DNA of 32,121 nucleotides from Patescibacteria group bacterium (GCA_023485405.1 JAMCZU010000027.1:1-32121); one strand, 5' to 3'; shown: positions 17,702 through 26,160, counted from the first letter of the stretch. Notes: a model not told the origin generated them from the sequence alone. Made by a program: numbers and translations.

Positions 17702-18214
17702 GTGCAAAAATCTGCAAAAGGTGGCTTTAGTTTTGTACAAATTTTGATTATTTTAACTCTTGTGGCGCTCTTAATTGCGGGAGTTATTTTCATTATTAAA
17801 CCTTCTAAAGTGCTTGAGAAAAGTCGTGATAGTCAACGGTTTAGCGATATGAAAAATCTTTCAACAGCGATCAATCAATATTTAGCTGATAGTCACGATT
17901 TTAAGGGATTAGTGGGGCCATATTCTTCGATTGATACTGGTTTTAAAGATGATTCAGTGCGTCAAAAAATTGACGGGACTGGTTGGGTTCCAATAAACTT
18001 TAAATTAATTTCGACGGGTGCGCCTTTTGATACTTTACCGCTTGATCCTTTAAATAGCGCCATCTACAATTATCGTTTGGGTGTTTCGGTTAGTAGTAAA
18101 ACCTATGAAATTGATTGTGTCTTTGAAAGTCCGGAAAATATTTCTCGTCACTCGACCGATGGTGGCAACAATCCTAATGCTTATGAACTCGGCACCGATT
18201 TGACAATCCTGTAA
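17702..18214 (+). CDS. type IV pilin/type II pseudopilin-like protein
   Basis: GGFSFVQILIILTLVALLIAGVIFIIKPSKVLEKSRDSQRFSDMKNLSTAINQYL prepilin-like N-terminus; GTG 17702 with GGAGG SD. Confidence 0.75.
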   Translation: MQKSAKGGFSFVQILIILTLVALLIAGVIFIIKPSKVLEKSRDSQRFSDMKNLSTAINQYLADSHDFKGLVGPYSSIDTGFKDDSVRQKIDGTGWVPINFKLISTGAPFDTLPLDPLNSAIYNYRLGVSVSSKTYEIDCVFESPENISRHSTDGGNNPNAYELGTDLTIL

Positions 18215-18216
18215 GC

Positions 18217-18350
18217 CAATTTCTAAATCCTAATTTCTAATGTCGAATCAAATCCCAATGCCCAATGATCAAATGTCTAAAAGTTTGACATTTAACATTT
18301 AAACATTTAAATTTTTATTAGACATTTGGATTTTAGATTTAGGATTTTTT
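18217..18350. repeat. AT-rich imperfect palindromic intergenic repeat (copy 3)
   Basis: aatttctaaatcctaatttctaatgtcgaatcaaatccc ... attagacatttggattttagatttaggatttttt. Confidence 0.65.
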
Positions 18351-18352
18351 TT

Positions 18353-18955
18353 ATGTCTTTATTTACTAATTTACTTTTTTGGGTCCCGTTAGTGCTTTCA
18401 AGCCTGATCATTTTATGGCTTTTTTATTTAGAGTTAAGATCGAAAGTTTCTTCTAAAACAGCTGGTCGAGCCCTAACCGCCATTATTTTAATTTATTTTT
18501 TGCAAATTGCCACCCAGGCAGTTTATATTTACATTAAATTTAAAGGTGATCAATTCGGCAAATATCTTTTGCCGCCAAAAAGTAATTATTTCTATCAAAT
18601 TATTTGGCAAATGAGTTCTTCTTACGTTTTTGCTTTGGCCATTGGTCTTGTTTTAGTCTTGGTATTATTGCTTTTGCGTCAAGTTTTTAAAGCAGAAATA
18701 TTAGATCGCGCTGATTTTTTTATTTTGCTTTTAACTGTTTCTGTGGTAGGTGCTTCAAGTGTGCTTGTTTTAATTTTGGGCAGCTTTTTTCTGATGACTT
18801 TCTTTCTATTTGGTTTTAGCTTAAAACAAAAAAAGCTTAGTACGCGGGCAAGATTAACCTTGGCGCCTTTTTTACTCATTACTGCTTTTGCGATCTTAAT
18901 TTTAAATAATTTTGATTTTTATGTTAAATTTTTGCAATTGCTCCGTTTGACCTAA
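18353..18955 (+). CDS. multi-pass membrane protein, unknown function
   Basis: Several long hydrophobic segments; ATG 18353. Confidence 0.7.
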   Translation: MSLFTNLLFWVPLVLSSLIILWLFYLELRSKVSSKTAGRALTAIILIYFLQIATQAVYIYIKFKGDQFGKYLLPPKSNYFYQIIWQMSSSYVFALAIGLVLVLVLLLLRQVFKAEILDRADFFILLLTVSVVGASSVLVLILGSFFLMTFFLFGFSLKQKKLSTRARLTLAPFLLITAFAILILNNFDFYVKFLQLLRLT

Positions 18956-18981
18956 ACCATTTCCTTTGTTTTAATTAAACC

Positions 18982-19644
18982 GTGGCAAAATTTATAAAAA
19001 AAATTCTCAGTGAAAAAACTTTAGGTGAAAAACTGCGAACTCTTCGGAAACGCAAACACTTAAGTTTAGAACAGACTGAAGAACAGACAAAAGTTAGGAT
19101 CAAATATCTCGATGCTTTAGAGCGTGGAGCTTATGGCGAGTTACCGGCTAATGTTTATATTTTAGGTTTTCTGGCGAAATATGCCGAGTTTTTGGATGTA
19201 CCGAAAGAAGAATTAATTGATGCTTTTCATCGTGAAAGAGGAACAACTAACTTGCCCAAAGAAATTGCGCCAGAAACTCAGATTAAGGAAAGAAAAGCCT
19301 ATTTGACCCCGCGAATGGTTGTTTTAGCGGTGATTATTTTGATTTTAGCTGGGTTTGTGGGTTATATTTTTTATGCGGTGGAAAATTTTACTTCCCCACC
19401 AAATTTAGAGATTCAATCTCCTTCGACTGAAACTGTTATCCGTCAAGACAGAGTTGAGGTTGTGGGCAAAACTGACGAAGGTGCTTCTTTAAAAATTAAT
19501 GATCAAGTTGTATTTTTAGATGACAGAGGAAATTTTCGTGAAACAGTCAAACTTCAGGCTGGTTTGAATAATATTGAACTTCGAGCGACCAATCGAACTA
19601 AAAAAGAAACAGTTAAAATTATAAAAATTTTAGCAGAATATTAG
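18982..19644 (+). CDS. RodZ-like HTH/TM protein with C-terminal Ig-like domain
   Basis: LGEKLRTLRKRKHLSLEQTEEQTKVRIKYLDALERGAYGELPANVYILGFLAKYA, TM, C-terminal beta-rich domain; GTG start. Confidence 0.85.
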   Translation: MAKFIKKILSEKTLGEKLRTLRKRKHLSLEQTEEQTKVRIKYLDALERGAYGELPANVYILGFLAKYAEFLDVPKEELIDAFHRERGTTNLPKEIAPETQIKERKAYLTPRMVVLAVIILILAGFVGYIFYAVENFTSPPNLEIQSPSTETVIRQDRVEVVGKTDEGASLKINDQVVFLDDRGNFRETVKLQAGLNNIELRATNRTKKETVKIIKILAEY

Positions 19645-19760
19645 TTTAAAAATTTTCAATTTCTAATTTTCAATTTTCAATGAATTTTAAATGATTTAAT
19701 GTTTTAAAATTATTTCACTTGAAATTGATTTGAAATTTAAAATTTAAAATTTAAAATTGG
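19645..19760. repeat. AT-rich imperfect palindromic intergenic repeat (copy 4)
   Basis: aattttcaatttctaattttcaattttcaatgaatttt ... gaaattgatttgaaatttaaaatttaaaatttaaaattgg. Confidence 0.65.
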
Positions 19761-19787
19761 TAATGTACGGAGGGCAGAAAGGAAACT

Positions 19788-20810
19788 ATGGCGACGGAGA
19801 ATACTAAGGGAGGAGACGGAAATAACAAAGCCAAGAAGGAAGCTTTAGAAATGGCTTTGGGGCAGATCGAAAGACAGTTTGGTACTGGCGCAATTATGCG
19901 TTTTGGCCAAAAGGAAAAGTTACAAGTTGAATCTATTTCGACTGGTTCAATCTCATTAGATTTAGCTCTTGGTGTTGGTGGTTTCCCCCGGGGTCGAATT
20001 GTAGAAATTTATGGGCCGGAATCAACTGGTAAATCAACCTTAGCCATCCATGCGATTGGTCAAGCTCAAAAAAGTGGTGGCATTGGTGCTTTTATTGATG
20101 CTGAACATGCTTTTGATCCCGATTACGCGCGAAGGTTGGGGGTCAATGTCGAGGAACTTTTAATTTCTCAACCAGATACGGGCGAACAGGCGTTGGAGAT
20201 CGCTGAAACCTTAGTCCGGTCTAACGCAGTTGATGTCATTGTGGTGGACTCTGTTGCCGCTTTAGTGCCACGAGCAGAAATTGAAGGCGAGATGGGTGAC
20301 GCTCAAATGGGGATGCAAGCCAGATTAATGTCTCAAGCTTTAAGAAAATTAACCGGGGCTATTTCTCGTTCTAAAGCGGTGGTTATTTTTATCAATCAGC
20401 TCAGGATGAAAATTGGGGTAATGTTTGGTAATCCCGAAACCACCGCTGGTGGGATGGCCTTGAAATTTTACTCTTCAGTTCGTTTGGATATTCGTCGGGT
20501 TGAACAAATTAAAGATGGCGATATCCCGATTGGCAATCGAGTTAAAGTTAAAGTGGTTAAAAATAAAGTGGCGCCACCGTTTCGCACGGCCGAATTTGAT
20601 TTGATGTTTAGTGAAGGTATTTCGAAAGAAAGTGACTTGATTGATCTAGGAACAAAATTAGGCGTGGTTTCAAAAGCGGGCTCGTGGTATCAATTTGGGA
20701 CTGAAAAGTTGGGTCAAGGCCGAGAAGGAGCCAAACAGTTCTTGCGTGAAAATCCTAAAATTGCCAAAGCAATTGAGGAAAAGATAACTGAGAAAGTGGA
20801 AAAAGAGTAG
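19788..20810 (+). CDS. recA: recombinase A
   Basis: [81 protein letters not shown]. Confidence 0.98.
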   Translation: MATENTKGGDGNNKAKKEALEMALGQIERQFGTGAIMRFGQKEKLQVESISTGSISLDLALGVGGFPRGRIVEIYGPESTGKSTLAIHAIGQAQKSGGIGAFIDAEHAFDPDYARRLGVNVEELLISQPDTGEQALEIAETLVRSNAVDVIVVDSVAALVPRAEIEGEMGDAQMGMQARLMSQALRKLTGAISRSKAVVIFINQLRMKIGVMFGNPETTAGGMALKFYSSVRLDIRRVEQIKDGDIPIGNRVKVKVVKNKVAPPFRTAEFDLMFSEGISKESDLIDLGTKLGVVSKAGSWYQFGTEKLGQGREGAKQFLRENPKIAKAIEEKITEKVEKE

Positions 20811-20819
20811 CGTTCGCAA

Positions 20820-20851
20820 GTATCCGTCAAAAGAGTTACTTTTGAGGATAC
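20820..20851. terminator. stable hairpin downstream of recA, no U-tract
   Basis: GTATCC-g-TCAAAAG-agtta-CTTTTGA-GGATAC. Confidence 0.5.
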
Positions 20852-20865
20852 ATTGCTCACTTTGA

Positions 20866-20923
20866 AAATTTAATCATTGAAAATTGATTGAAAATTTAAA
20901 ATTAAAAATTGAAAATTGGTAAT
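20866..20923. repeat. AT-rich palindromic intergenic repeat (copy 5, shorter)
   Basis: aaaatttaatcattgaaaattgattgaaaatttaaaattaaaaattgaaaattggtaat; ends in the same AAAATTGGTAAT as copy 4. Confidence 0.6.
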
Positions 20924-20925
20924 CT

Positions 20926-21348
20926 ATGTCAGATCCTTTTAAAATTGCTCTTCATTTTTTAAAATTTCGGCCACGAAGTGTTTTTGAAATAAGGGAAAAA
21001 TTACGAAGTAAGAAGTACGAAGAAAAAGAAATTGATAAAGTTATTAATGTTCTAAAAAAGAATCAATTGTTGGATGATAAAAAATTTGCTAAAATGTGGG
21101 TAGCGGATCGAAATCTCTTAAAGCCGAAAGGATCGTATCTTTTAAAATTGGAGCTTAAAAAATTAGGAGTTTCGAAAAGTATTATTGAAACAGTTTTAAA
21201 ATGTCAAAATGAAGAAGAATTGGCGCGAAAAGCTTTACAAAGTAAAAGCCGATTAGAAAATGCAGATTTCCAAAAAAAAGCAGCCTTTTTACAGAGAAGA
21301 GGGTTTGGGACAAGCGTAATATACAAAGTTTTAAGAGATAAGAAATAA
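20926..21348 (+). CDS. recX: regulatory protein RecX
   Basis: ALHFLKFRPRSVFEIREKLRSKKYEEKEIDKVINVLKKNQLLDDKKFAKMWVADR; adjacent to recA. Confidence 0.88.
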   Translation: MSDPFKIALHFLKFRPRSVFEIREKLRSKKYEEKEIDKVINVLKKNQLLDDKKFAKMWVADRNLLKPKGSYLLKLELKKLGVSKSIIETVLKCQNEEELARKALQSKSRLENADFQKKAAFLQRRGFGTSVIYKVLRDKK

Positions 21349-21422
21349 GAGAGAAGAGAAACCGGGTTGCCGTAATTCATATATCTTATTTCATATTTCT
21401 TCAAACTTATTGAGGAGGGGTC

Positions 21423-23750
21423 ATTAGTAATATTGTTTGGTTTCGCGATGTTTCTAAAGAAGATGTCGCCATTGCCGGTGGCAAAGGGGCAAATTTAGGT
21501 GAACTCACCCGCGCTGGTTTACCGGTCCCACCCGGTTTTATTGTCACTTCCACGGCTTATTTTAATTTTTTAAAAAAGACTGGCCTCGATAAAAAAATCA
21601 GGAGAATTTTATCGGGCATTGATGTTGATAACAGTAAAAGGCTTAACAAGATTGCTTTAGAAATTCAAAATGAAATTTTGGCTAAGCCAATGCCAGCAAT
21701 TTTGTCAAAGGAAATTTCCGCTGCTTATCAAAAACTTTATACCACTTCTTCTTCGGCCATTTTTGTGGCCGTGAGATCTTCCGCTACCGCGGAGGATTTG
21801 CCGACCGCTTCTTTTGCCGGTCAACAAAAAACTTTTCTCAATATTTCAGGTTCAGATGGAGTAATTAAGGCAGTGCGGCAAGCTTGGGCTTCACTTTTTG
21901 AGGCACGAGCAATTTACTATCGGGCAGTGCATAACTACGATCATCTGAAAGTGGGTATCGCAGTACCAATTCAAAAAATGATTCAGTCGGAAAAGTCGGG
22001 TATTATGTTTACGCTCGATCCAGTCACCTCAAACAAAGAAAAAATTGTCATTGAGGCCGGCTGGGGGTTGGGAGAAGCCATTGTTAGTGGTAGCGTCACG
22101 CCCGATCGTTATGTTGTTCAAAAAAGTGATTTAGAAATTTTAGAAAAAAATATTGAAGCTCAAGCCTGGAAAATTGTTAAAGTAGATAAAGAAAATAAAC
22201 ACATTACTTGTACCAAAGAAGAACAAAAAGCTCAAAAACTAACTGACGAAGAAATTAAAAAAATAGCCGAATTTGGTAAAAAAATTGAGGAGCACTATAA
22301 ATTTCCTCAAGACACCGAGTGGGCCATTGAAGGAAATAATATTTATTTTGTGCAGAGCAGACCAGTCACGACGATTAAAAAAGAACTTAGTACTGAGAAC
22401 TTAGAACTTAGTAATGAGACTCTCAGTTCTCAGACCTCAGCTCTTAGTTCTAATAAGGGTAAACTCGAAGTAATTTTAAAAGGGATTGCCGCTTCTTTAG
22501 GAATTGCCTCAGGACCAGTGAAAATTATTCATTCGCCTAGTGAAATTGATCAAGTTTCAGAAGGTGATGTTTTGGTAACTGAAAAAACCAGTCCTGACTA
22601 TGTGCCGGCAATGAAAAGGTCAGCCGCGATTATTACGGAAACTGGCGGTCAAACTTCACATGCCGCGATTGTTTCAAGAGAACTGGGTATTCCTTGTGTA
22701 GTTGGTACGGGTACTGCCACCCATGTTCTAAAAATGGGTCAAATTGTTTCTGTTGATGGGGCGAAAGGTTTTGTTTATAAAGGTAAAGTTTCGCGTCAGG
22801 AAGCACCACCAGGCAAAGAAGATGGCGGCGGTTTTACGGAAGAAGTGCCCGTGACCGCGACTAAAGTTTATGTCAATTTAGGTGAACCGTCAGCGGCGGA
22901 AAAAACAGCCAAACTGCCTTGTGATGGGGTAGGATTAATGCGAGCGGAATTTATGATTGCCGAAATTGGTGAGCACCCACGCGCTTTGGTTAAGGCTGGC
23001 AAATCAGAAATATATGTTAATAAACTAGTTGAAGGTTTAAGCGAAACTTGCAAAGCTTTTTCGCCTCGACCGGTAGTTTATCGGGCGACCGATTTTAAAA
23101 CCAATGAATATCGTAATCTTAAAGGTGGTCAAGATTTTGAACCACAAGAAAATAACCCGATGATTGGTTATCGGGGGGCTTTTCGTTATGTCAAAGAGCC
23201 GGATTTATTCAAATTAGAGTTAGAAGCAATTAAACGTGTTCGCGGAATGTATGAAAATTTATATCTAATGATTCCGTTTGTTAGAACAGTTGAGGAATTT
23301 GAAAAAGTTCTTGATTTGGTTGAAGAGTCAGGTCTTCGCCGTGGTCCGGATTTTAAACTTTGGATGATGGTTGAAGTACCTTCGAACGTAATTTTGATTA
23401 ATCAGTTTTGTGAATTAGGGATAGATGGTGTCTCGATTGGTTCGAATGATTTGACTCAACTTATTTTAGGGACTGATCGAGATAATGAGAATTTAGCGGA
23501 AGAATTTGATGAGCGTAACGAGGCGGTTAAAATTGCCATAACTCATGTGATTAGAAACTGTCGAGCTCGGCATATTAGTGTTTCTATCTGTGGTCAGGCA
23601 GCTACCACTTATCCGGAAATTGCGGAATTAATGGTCAAGGAAGGAGCGACCTCTGTTTCAGTTTCGCCTGACTCAGTGGTGGCGACCAGACGTTTAATTG
23701 CTTCCGTCGAAAAGAAAATAATGCTCTCAAAGATTATTGATGAGGTTTAG
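21423..23750 (+). CDS. ppsA: phosphoenolpyruvate synthase, apparent ATT start
   Basis: Frame upstream of the track's ATG 21678 reads ISNIVWFRDVSKEDVAIAGGKGANLGELTRAGLPVPPGFIVTSTAYF, the expected PPDK N-terminus; in-frame TGA at 21411-21413, then GGAGGGG SD and ATT at 21423; also ETGGQTSHAAIVSRELGIPCVVG. Confidence 0.92.
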   Translation: MSNIVWFRDVSKEDVAIAGGKGANLGELTRAGLPVPPGFIVTSTAYFNFLKKTGLDKKIRRILSGIDVDNSKRLNKIALEIQNEILAKPMPAILSKEISAAYQKLYTTSSSAIFVAVRSSATAEDLPTASFAGQQKTFLNISGSDGVIKAVRQAWASLFEARAIYYRAVHNYDHLKVGIAVPIQKMIQSEKSGIMFTLDPVTSNKEKIVIEAGWGLGEAIVSGSVTPDRYVVQKSDLEILEKNIEAQAWKIVKVDKENKHITCTKEEQKAQKLTDEEIKKIAEFGKKIEEHYKFPQDTEWAIEGNNIYFVQSRPVTTIKKELSTENLELSNETLSSQTSALSSNKGKLEVILKGIAASLGIASGPVKIIHSPSEIDQVSEGDVLVTEKTSPDYVPAMKRSAAIITETGGQTSHAAIVSRELGIPCVVGTGTATHVLKMGQIVSVDGAKGFVYKGKVSRQEAPPGKEDGGGFTEEVPVTATKVYVNLGEPSAAEKTAKLPCDGVGLMRAEFMIAEIGEHPRALVKAGKSEIYVNKLVEGLSETCKAFSPRPVVYRATDFKTNEYRNLKGGQDFEPQENNPMIGYRGAFRYVKEPDLFKLELEAIKRVRGMYENLYLMIPFVRTVEEFEKVLDLVEESGLRRGPDFKLWMMVEVPSNVILINQFCELGIDGVSIGSNDLTQLILGTDRDNENLAEEFDERNEAVKIAITHVIRNCRARHISVSICGQAATTYPEIAELMVKEGATSVSVSPDSVVATRRLIASVEKKIMLSKIIDEV

Positions 23751-23753
23751 GTC

Positions 23754-23782
23754 TTGACAGCTGGTTTTTATTTTGTCATAAT
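23754..23782 (+). promoter_or_regulatory. sigma70-like promoter TTGACA-17-CATAAT
   Basis: Boxes at 23754-23759 and 23777-23782. Confidence 0.65.
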
Positions 23783-23853
23783 AAATAACATCAGATTGTA
23801 TGTACCTCGCAAGGAAGGGAGGTGGGCAGGTTGCTAAATAGTGGTTGAAAAAG

Positions 23854-23906
23854 CCTTTGTTCTTGAAGTGTAGGGCAGTACAGTAATACAAACACAAGAA
23901 CAAAGG
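23854..23906 (+). promoter_or_regulatory. 12-bp perfect stem overlapping the Shine-Dalgarno of the 23918 gene
   Basis: CCTTTGTTCTTG (23854-23865) / CAAGAACAAAGG (23895-23906); SD AAAGGAGGG at 23902-23910. Confidence 0.65.
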
Positions 23907-23917
23907 AGGGCACAGAA

Positions 23918-24133
23918 GTGGTTTCGCTGAAAGAGATCGGACTGAATGGAAGGGTAAAGCTTTCAGGTGCCGAGCGCCGGCATGTAAGGCGACTTTGCCA
24001 AAGTGATAGCTATGGGGCAGAGATGGCTATCATCGGGATCATCCGTTCCGCAATGTCTCGCAATGGCAACGGGCACAAGCACAAGATGCCGTCTCGTGTA
24101 GCGGCGTTCAACCGGGTTTCACCTGTCTGCTAA
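23918..24133 (+). CDS. small basic protein (71 aa), possible divergent relative of the 12302 LuxR-type protein
   Basis: GTG start with strong SD; KLSGAERRHVRRL... and C-terminal SRVAAFNRVSP vs NRFQAFNRLAP; shares the same terminator palindrome. Confidence 0.65.
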   Translation: MVSLKEIGLNGRVKLSGAERRHVRRLCQSDSYGAEMAIIGIIRSAMSRNGNGHKHKMPSRVAAFNRVSPVC

Positions 24134-24166
24134 GTAGGCAATCTCATCTCTTTGTTCGTTTTTATC

Positions 24167-24197
24167 AGGCCCCCTGTAAATTTACAGGGGGCCTTTT
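24167..24197 (+). terminator. intrinsic terminator, 28-nt perfect palindrome
   Basis: AGGCCCCCTGTAAATTTACAGGGGGCCT then TTT; inner 22 nt identical to 12533-12554. Confidence 0.85.
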
Positions 24198-24230
24198 CAG
24201 TTATAGAAAGAATTGGTACAATATAGTTCA

Positions 24231-24245
24231 TGGAGAGGTCGCATA
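24231..24245 (+). repeat. duplicated tRNA-Ser 5' end fragment
   Basis: TGGAGAGGTCGCATA identical to 24339-24353. Confidence 0.8.
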
Positions 24246-24339
24246 AGCAAAGCTTGTTATCCTGACGAATAATAACAACCTGCTGACGCAGAACGTTTTG
24301 TGCTCTTTACAATTAATATTCGTTTGACAACTAGTTTGT

Positions 24340-24429
24340 GGAGAGGTCGCATAGTGGCCGAGTGCGCTCGCTTGGAAAGCGAGTAGGTCCGCAAGGGCCT
24401 CGCGAGTTCGAATCTCGCTCTCTCCGCCA
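24340..24429 (+). tRNA. tRNA-Ser(GGA), CCA encoded
   Basis: GGAGAGG...TCTCTCC-G-CCA acceptor, anticodon arm ctcgc-ttGGAaa-gcgag, long variable arm, gagTTCGAATctc T-arm. Confidence 0.95.
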
Positions 24430-24623
24430 GCAGCAGTTTGGAACTTTTCTTAAGGTGTGGAACAGAGTAAAAGATGAGGTAAAAGCGAGAAGAACCGTTT
24501 AAGGTTCTTTTTGTTGTTAAATGGACCCGTTTTGGTGCTTTTCTACAACCACGAGGAAGGGATTCGAACTTTTTTCTAAACCTTGAAAAGTGCCTTAGTT
24601 TGGAACTTTTTGAGTAGAATGAG

Positions 24624-26000
24624 CTATTTGATGATGAGTTCTCGGTTTTTGAGATAAATTGTGATATTTAAGCAGCCGATCAGCTCTCGTTTTTGATCTT
24701 TGGTGCCATCTTGGAAAATATAGCGTATGAATCCTGAAAGATCGATATTTTGTTCAATTTCGCTGTTATTAGGTTGGTAATCCTGTAAAGTCGTCTTAAT
24801 AACCATGAATTTGTCTAATTCCGGCTTAAGAATCTCTTTGGACCGGATTTCTTTAATTGAAACGTTCTTAAGCAAACAGGAAAGTTGCTCGACAAGTTTT
24901 TCTTCTCTTAGATAACGTTCATTGCAATCAAAGTTGTTAAACTGAGTGCAATGATAGTAAACATACCTTTTAATTTCACCGCTTTTGTAACGTTTGAACT
25001 TTTCTTGGGCGCTAATACCAGAATTACAGCTACCACATCTAAAGATTCTCGTAAAATCAAATTGTTTCGTTCCCGGTTTAGATTTAGGGGCGACTGTCAT
25101 CTTTTTTTGAACTGCATCAAAAAGCTCCCGGGAAATTATTGGTTCGTGCGCTCCTTTATACCACTTACCACTGCCTTGAGGAAATTCAAATAGCGAGCAA
25201 TAAAAAGTATTGTTTAGCATCCTGTAAATGACACTTAAGTTAAGAACATTGCCATTCCTACTTCGCAAATCAGTTTCGTTTTTCAACCATTCATAGACAT
25301 CACGACCGGAATATTTTTCATAGGCTACTTTTTCAAATATCTGTTTAATGATGGGAGCTCTTGCTTTATCAACAAAAACCTTTTTCATCCCTTTGCCCGA
25401 ATAGTGATCGTTTTCGTATCCTAAAGGCGTTAAGTTCGGTCTAAAACCCATTTCGCATTTGGCTCGGAACCCTCTTTTAACATTGATGCCCCTATTGTCG
25501 TTTTCCAATTTTGCCTGCGAGCAGAGAATCATAAGAAGAAATTTATCGTTTGGGCTATTGGTAAAAATTTGACCGTGAGTTCTAATTTCCTTTAGATAGC
25601 CGTTATCCATAAGGTCGATGATTGAACCCAGATCACCGGCATTTCTCGATAACCTGTCTGGTGCCCAACTAATAACTCCTTGGAATAAACCGTTCCTAAT
25701 ATCGGCCATCAATTGATTTAAGACTGGTCTTGTGCCGGTCATTTTGGCTGAATGGCTCTCTTTTTTGATATCAGTTACTAAAAGTCCTTCATTTTGAGCA
25801 TATGTGGCCATTTCTTTGATTTGGGAGTCGATTGAAAGGGCTTGGCGTTCGTCGTCTTCGGTACTTTTGCGCGCGTAAAGACAGTACTGAATTGTCGCTT
25901 TTTCTGCTTGAACTGCCTCAACAGGCCTCCCATTTTCTTCTTTAGGCAGCAAAATTGGCGAAGTATTGGTTAAATTTACTCCTTGAGTGTCCATTTTCAC
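24624..26000 (-). CDS. large serine recombinase
   Basis: YCLYARKSTEDDERQALSIDSQ, GVISWAPDRLSRNAGDLGSIIDLMD, recombinase domain, zinc ribbon FRCGSCNSG...YYHCTQFNNFDC. Confidence 0.95.
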   Translation of the reverse strand: MKMDTQGVNLTNTSPILLPKEENGRPVEAVQAEKATIQYCLYARKSTEDDERQALSIDSQIKEMATYAQNEGLLVTDIKKESHSAKMTGTRPVLNQLMADIRNGLFQGVISWAPDRLSRNAGDLGSIIDLMDNGYLKEIRTHGQIFTNSPNDKFLLMILCSQAKLENDNRGINVKRGFRAKCEMGFRPNLTPLGYENDHYSGKGMKKVFVDKARAPIIKQIFEKVAYEKYSGRDVYEWLKNETDLRSRNGNVLNLSVIYRMLNNTFYCSLFEFPQGSGKWYKGAHEPIISRELFDAVQKKMTVAPKSKPGTKQFDFTRIFRCGSCNSGISAQEKFKRYKSGEIKRYVYYHCTQFNNFDCNERYLREEKLVEQLSCLLKNVSIKEIRSKEILKPELDKFMVIKTTLQDYQPNNSEIEQNIDLSGFIRYIFQDGTKDQKRELIGCLNITIYLKNRELIIK

Positions 26001-26160
26001 TCCTTTACCTTATAGGTCAAGGGAGATGATACCGCCCCTGTTGGGGAAGTCAAGGCCTAATTTTTTGAAATCAGCCATAATGCCATTAAACCAGTAAAAA
26101 GCTTCCAAATTCATTTTACTTATGTTAAAATCAGAGTAGAAATTGCACATTATTTAATTT

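Noticed and set aside
19788-20810. Intein or intron in recA
   Set aside because: RecA is continuous and of normal length.
23805-23822. 17-nt near match (acctcgcaaggaaggga vs acctcacaaggaaggga) between the 23918 leader and the minus-strand ncRNA
   Set aside because: Purine-rich, and a single-mismatch 17-mer pair can be expected by chance in a window of this size; structural contexts differ.
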